Shown here: one piece after another, positions 16,950-17,053 of the stretch
Layout of the letters: every line of letters begins with the position of its first letter
Position numbering within the stretch: position 1 is the stretch's first letter
Source of the DNA: Rhodospirillaceae bacterium
GTDB lineage: Bacteria; Pseudomonadota; Alphaproteobacteria; Rhodospirillales; 2-02-FULL-58-16
DNA: 17,053 nucleotides
Assembly: GCA_013349695.1 (NCBI GenBank)
Contig: DUZD01000026.1
Location: 1-17,053 of the forward strand
Reading direction: 5' to 3'
The notes under the pieces: model-generated
Databases searched by the model: none
Told to the model about the DNA's origin: nothing
Seen by the model: the letters and a program-made list of their open reading frames with translations, nothing else
Program-made: the position numbers and the translations under genes

Positions 16950-17053
16950 TAAGTGGTCCAGCGTCTATGAGAGAGTTCGGCGCGGTTTCATGCCCTGCTG
17001 TGCAGGCTGGAGCGTAGCGTAAGCCTGGACAGCAGGGCGGGGCAAGATGGTTT
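16950..17053. mobile_element. Possible mobile-element end interrupting the oxidoreductase gene
   Basis: From 16950 the sequence no longer encodes the oxidoreductase. It includes a 17-bp imperfect inverted repeat: 16992-17008 and 17022-17038, one G-G mismatch, 13-base loop holding GCGTA twice. The junction reads TGGACCACTTA on the minus strand, reminiscent of terminal repeats of some insertion sequences. No transposase is visible in the 104 bases available, so family and full extent are unknown; a misassembly junction is the other explanation. Confidence 0.45.

Noticed and set aside
15156..16952. 598-codon plus-strand frame opposite the oxidoreductase
   Set aside because: It is the antisense shadow of the minus-strand gene, whose protein shows clear family motifs; long antisense frames are usual in GC-rich DNA.

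Overview
The window looks like a core chromosomal segment of a high-GC alphaproteobacterium, probably from the Rhodospirillales. This rests on a DivL-type tyrosine pseudo-kinase next to ahcY and a PTS enzyme I, the rpsT-dnaA-dnaN-recF-gyrB replication block, and protein sequences of alphaproteobacterial type. The genus cannot be read from the sequence alone.

Left block (1-4450, + strand): the C-terminal third of a PEP-protein phosphotransferase (PTS enzyme I), then ahcY (S-adenosylhomocysteine hydrolase), then a 782-residue membrane-anchored multi-PAS sensor protein. In that protein the phospho-accepting histidine is replaced by tyrosine (Tyr548), the hallmark of the cell-cycle regulator DivL.

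Middle block (about 4400-6850): a poorly organised accessory stretch between two conserved blocks. It holds a 69-bp direct repeat whose copies lie exactly 250 bp apart (the first copy supplies the end of divL), a 28-bp inverted repeat between them, a lone SGNH/GDSL-like hydrolase gene, a perfect 9-bp inverted repeat, and the C-terminal remnant of a CHAT (caspase-like) protease.

Replication block (6867-14447, + strand): a good sigma70 promoter, rpsT, a 600-bp gap with an AT-rich core, dnaA with its own terminator, a dnaN leader with an extended -10 promoter and a strong hairpin, then dnaN-recF-gyrB packed closely enough to be one operon. These genes start replication (DnaA), clamp the polymerase (DnaN), repair gaps (RecF) and supply negative supercoils (GyrB).

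Right block (14470-17053, - strand): a TorD-family chaperone lies 5 bp downstream of a molybdopterin oxidoreductase gene. That gene has lost its N-terminal part. At about 16950 its reading frame runs into unrelated sequence with a stop codon and a 17-bp inverted repeat, probably a mobile-element end, so the pair is probably a decaying respiratory module.

I found no clear new system. The observations most worth checking are the DivL-like Tyr substitution, the 250-bp repeat module that forms the divL C-terminus, the CHAT remnant, the dnaN leader structure and the interrupted molybdoenzyme.
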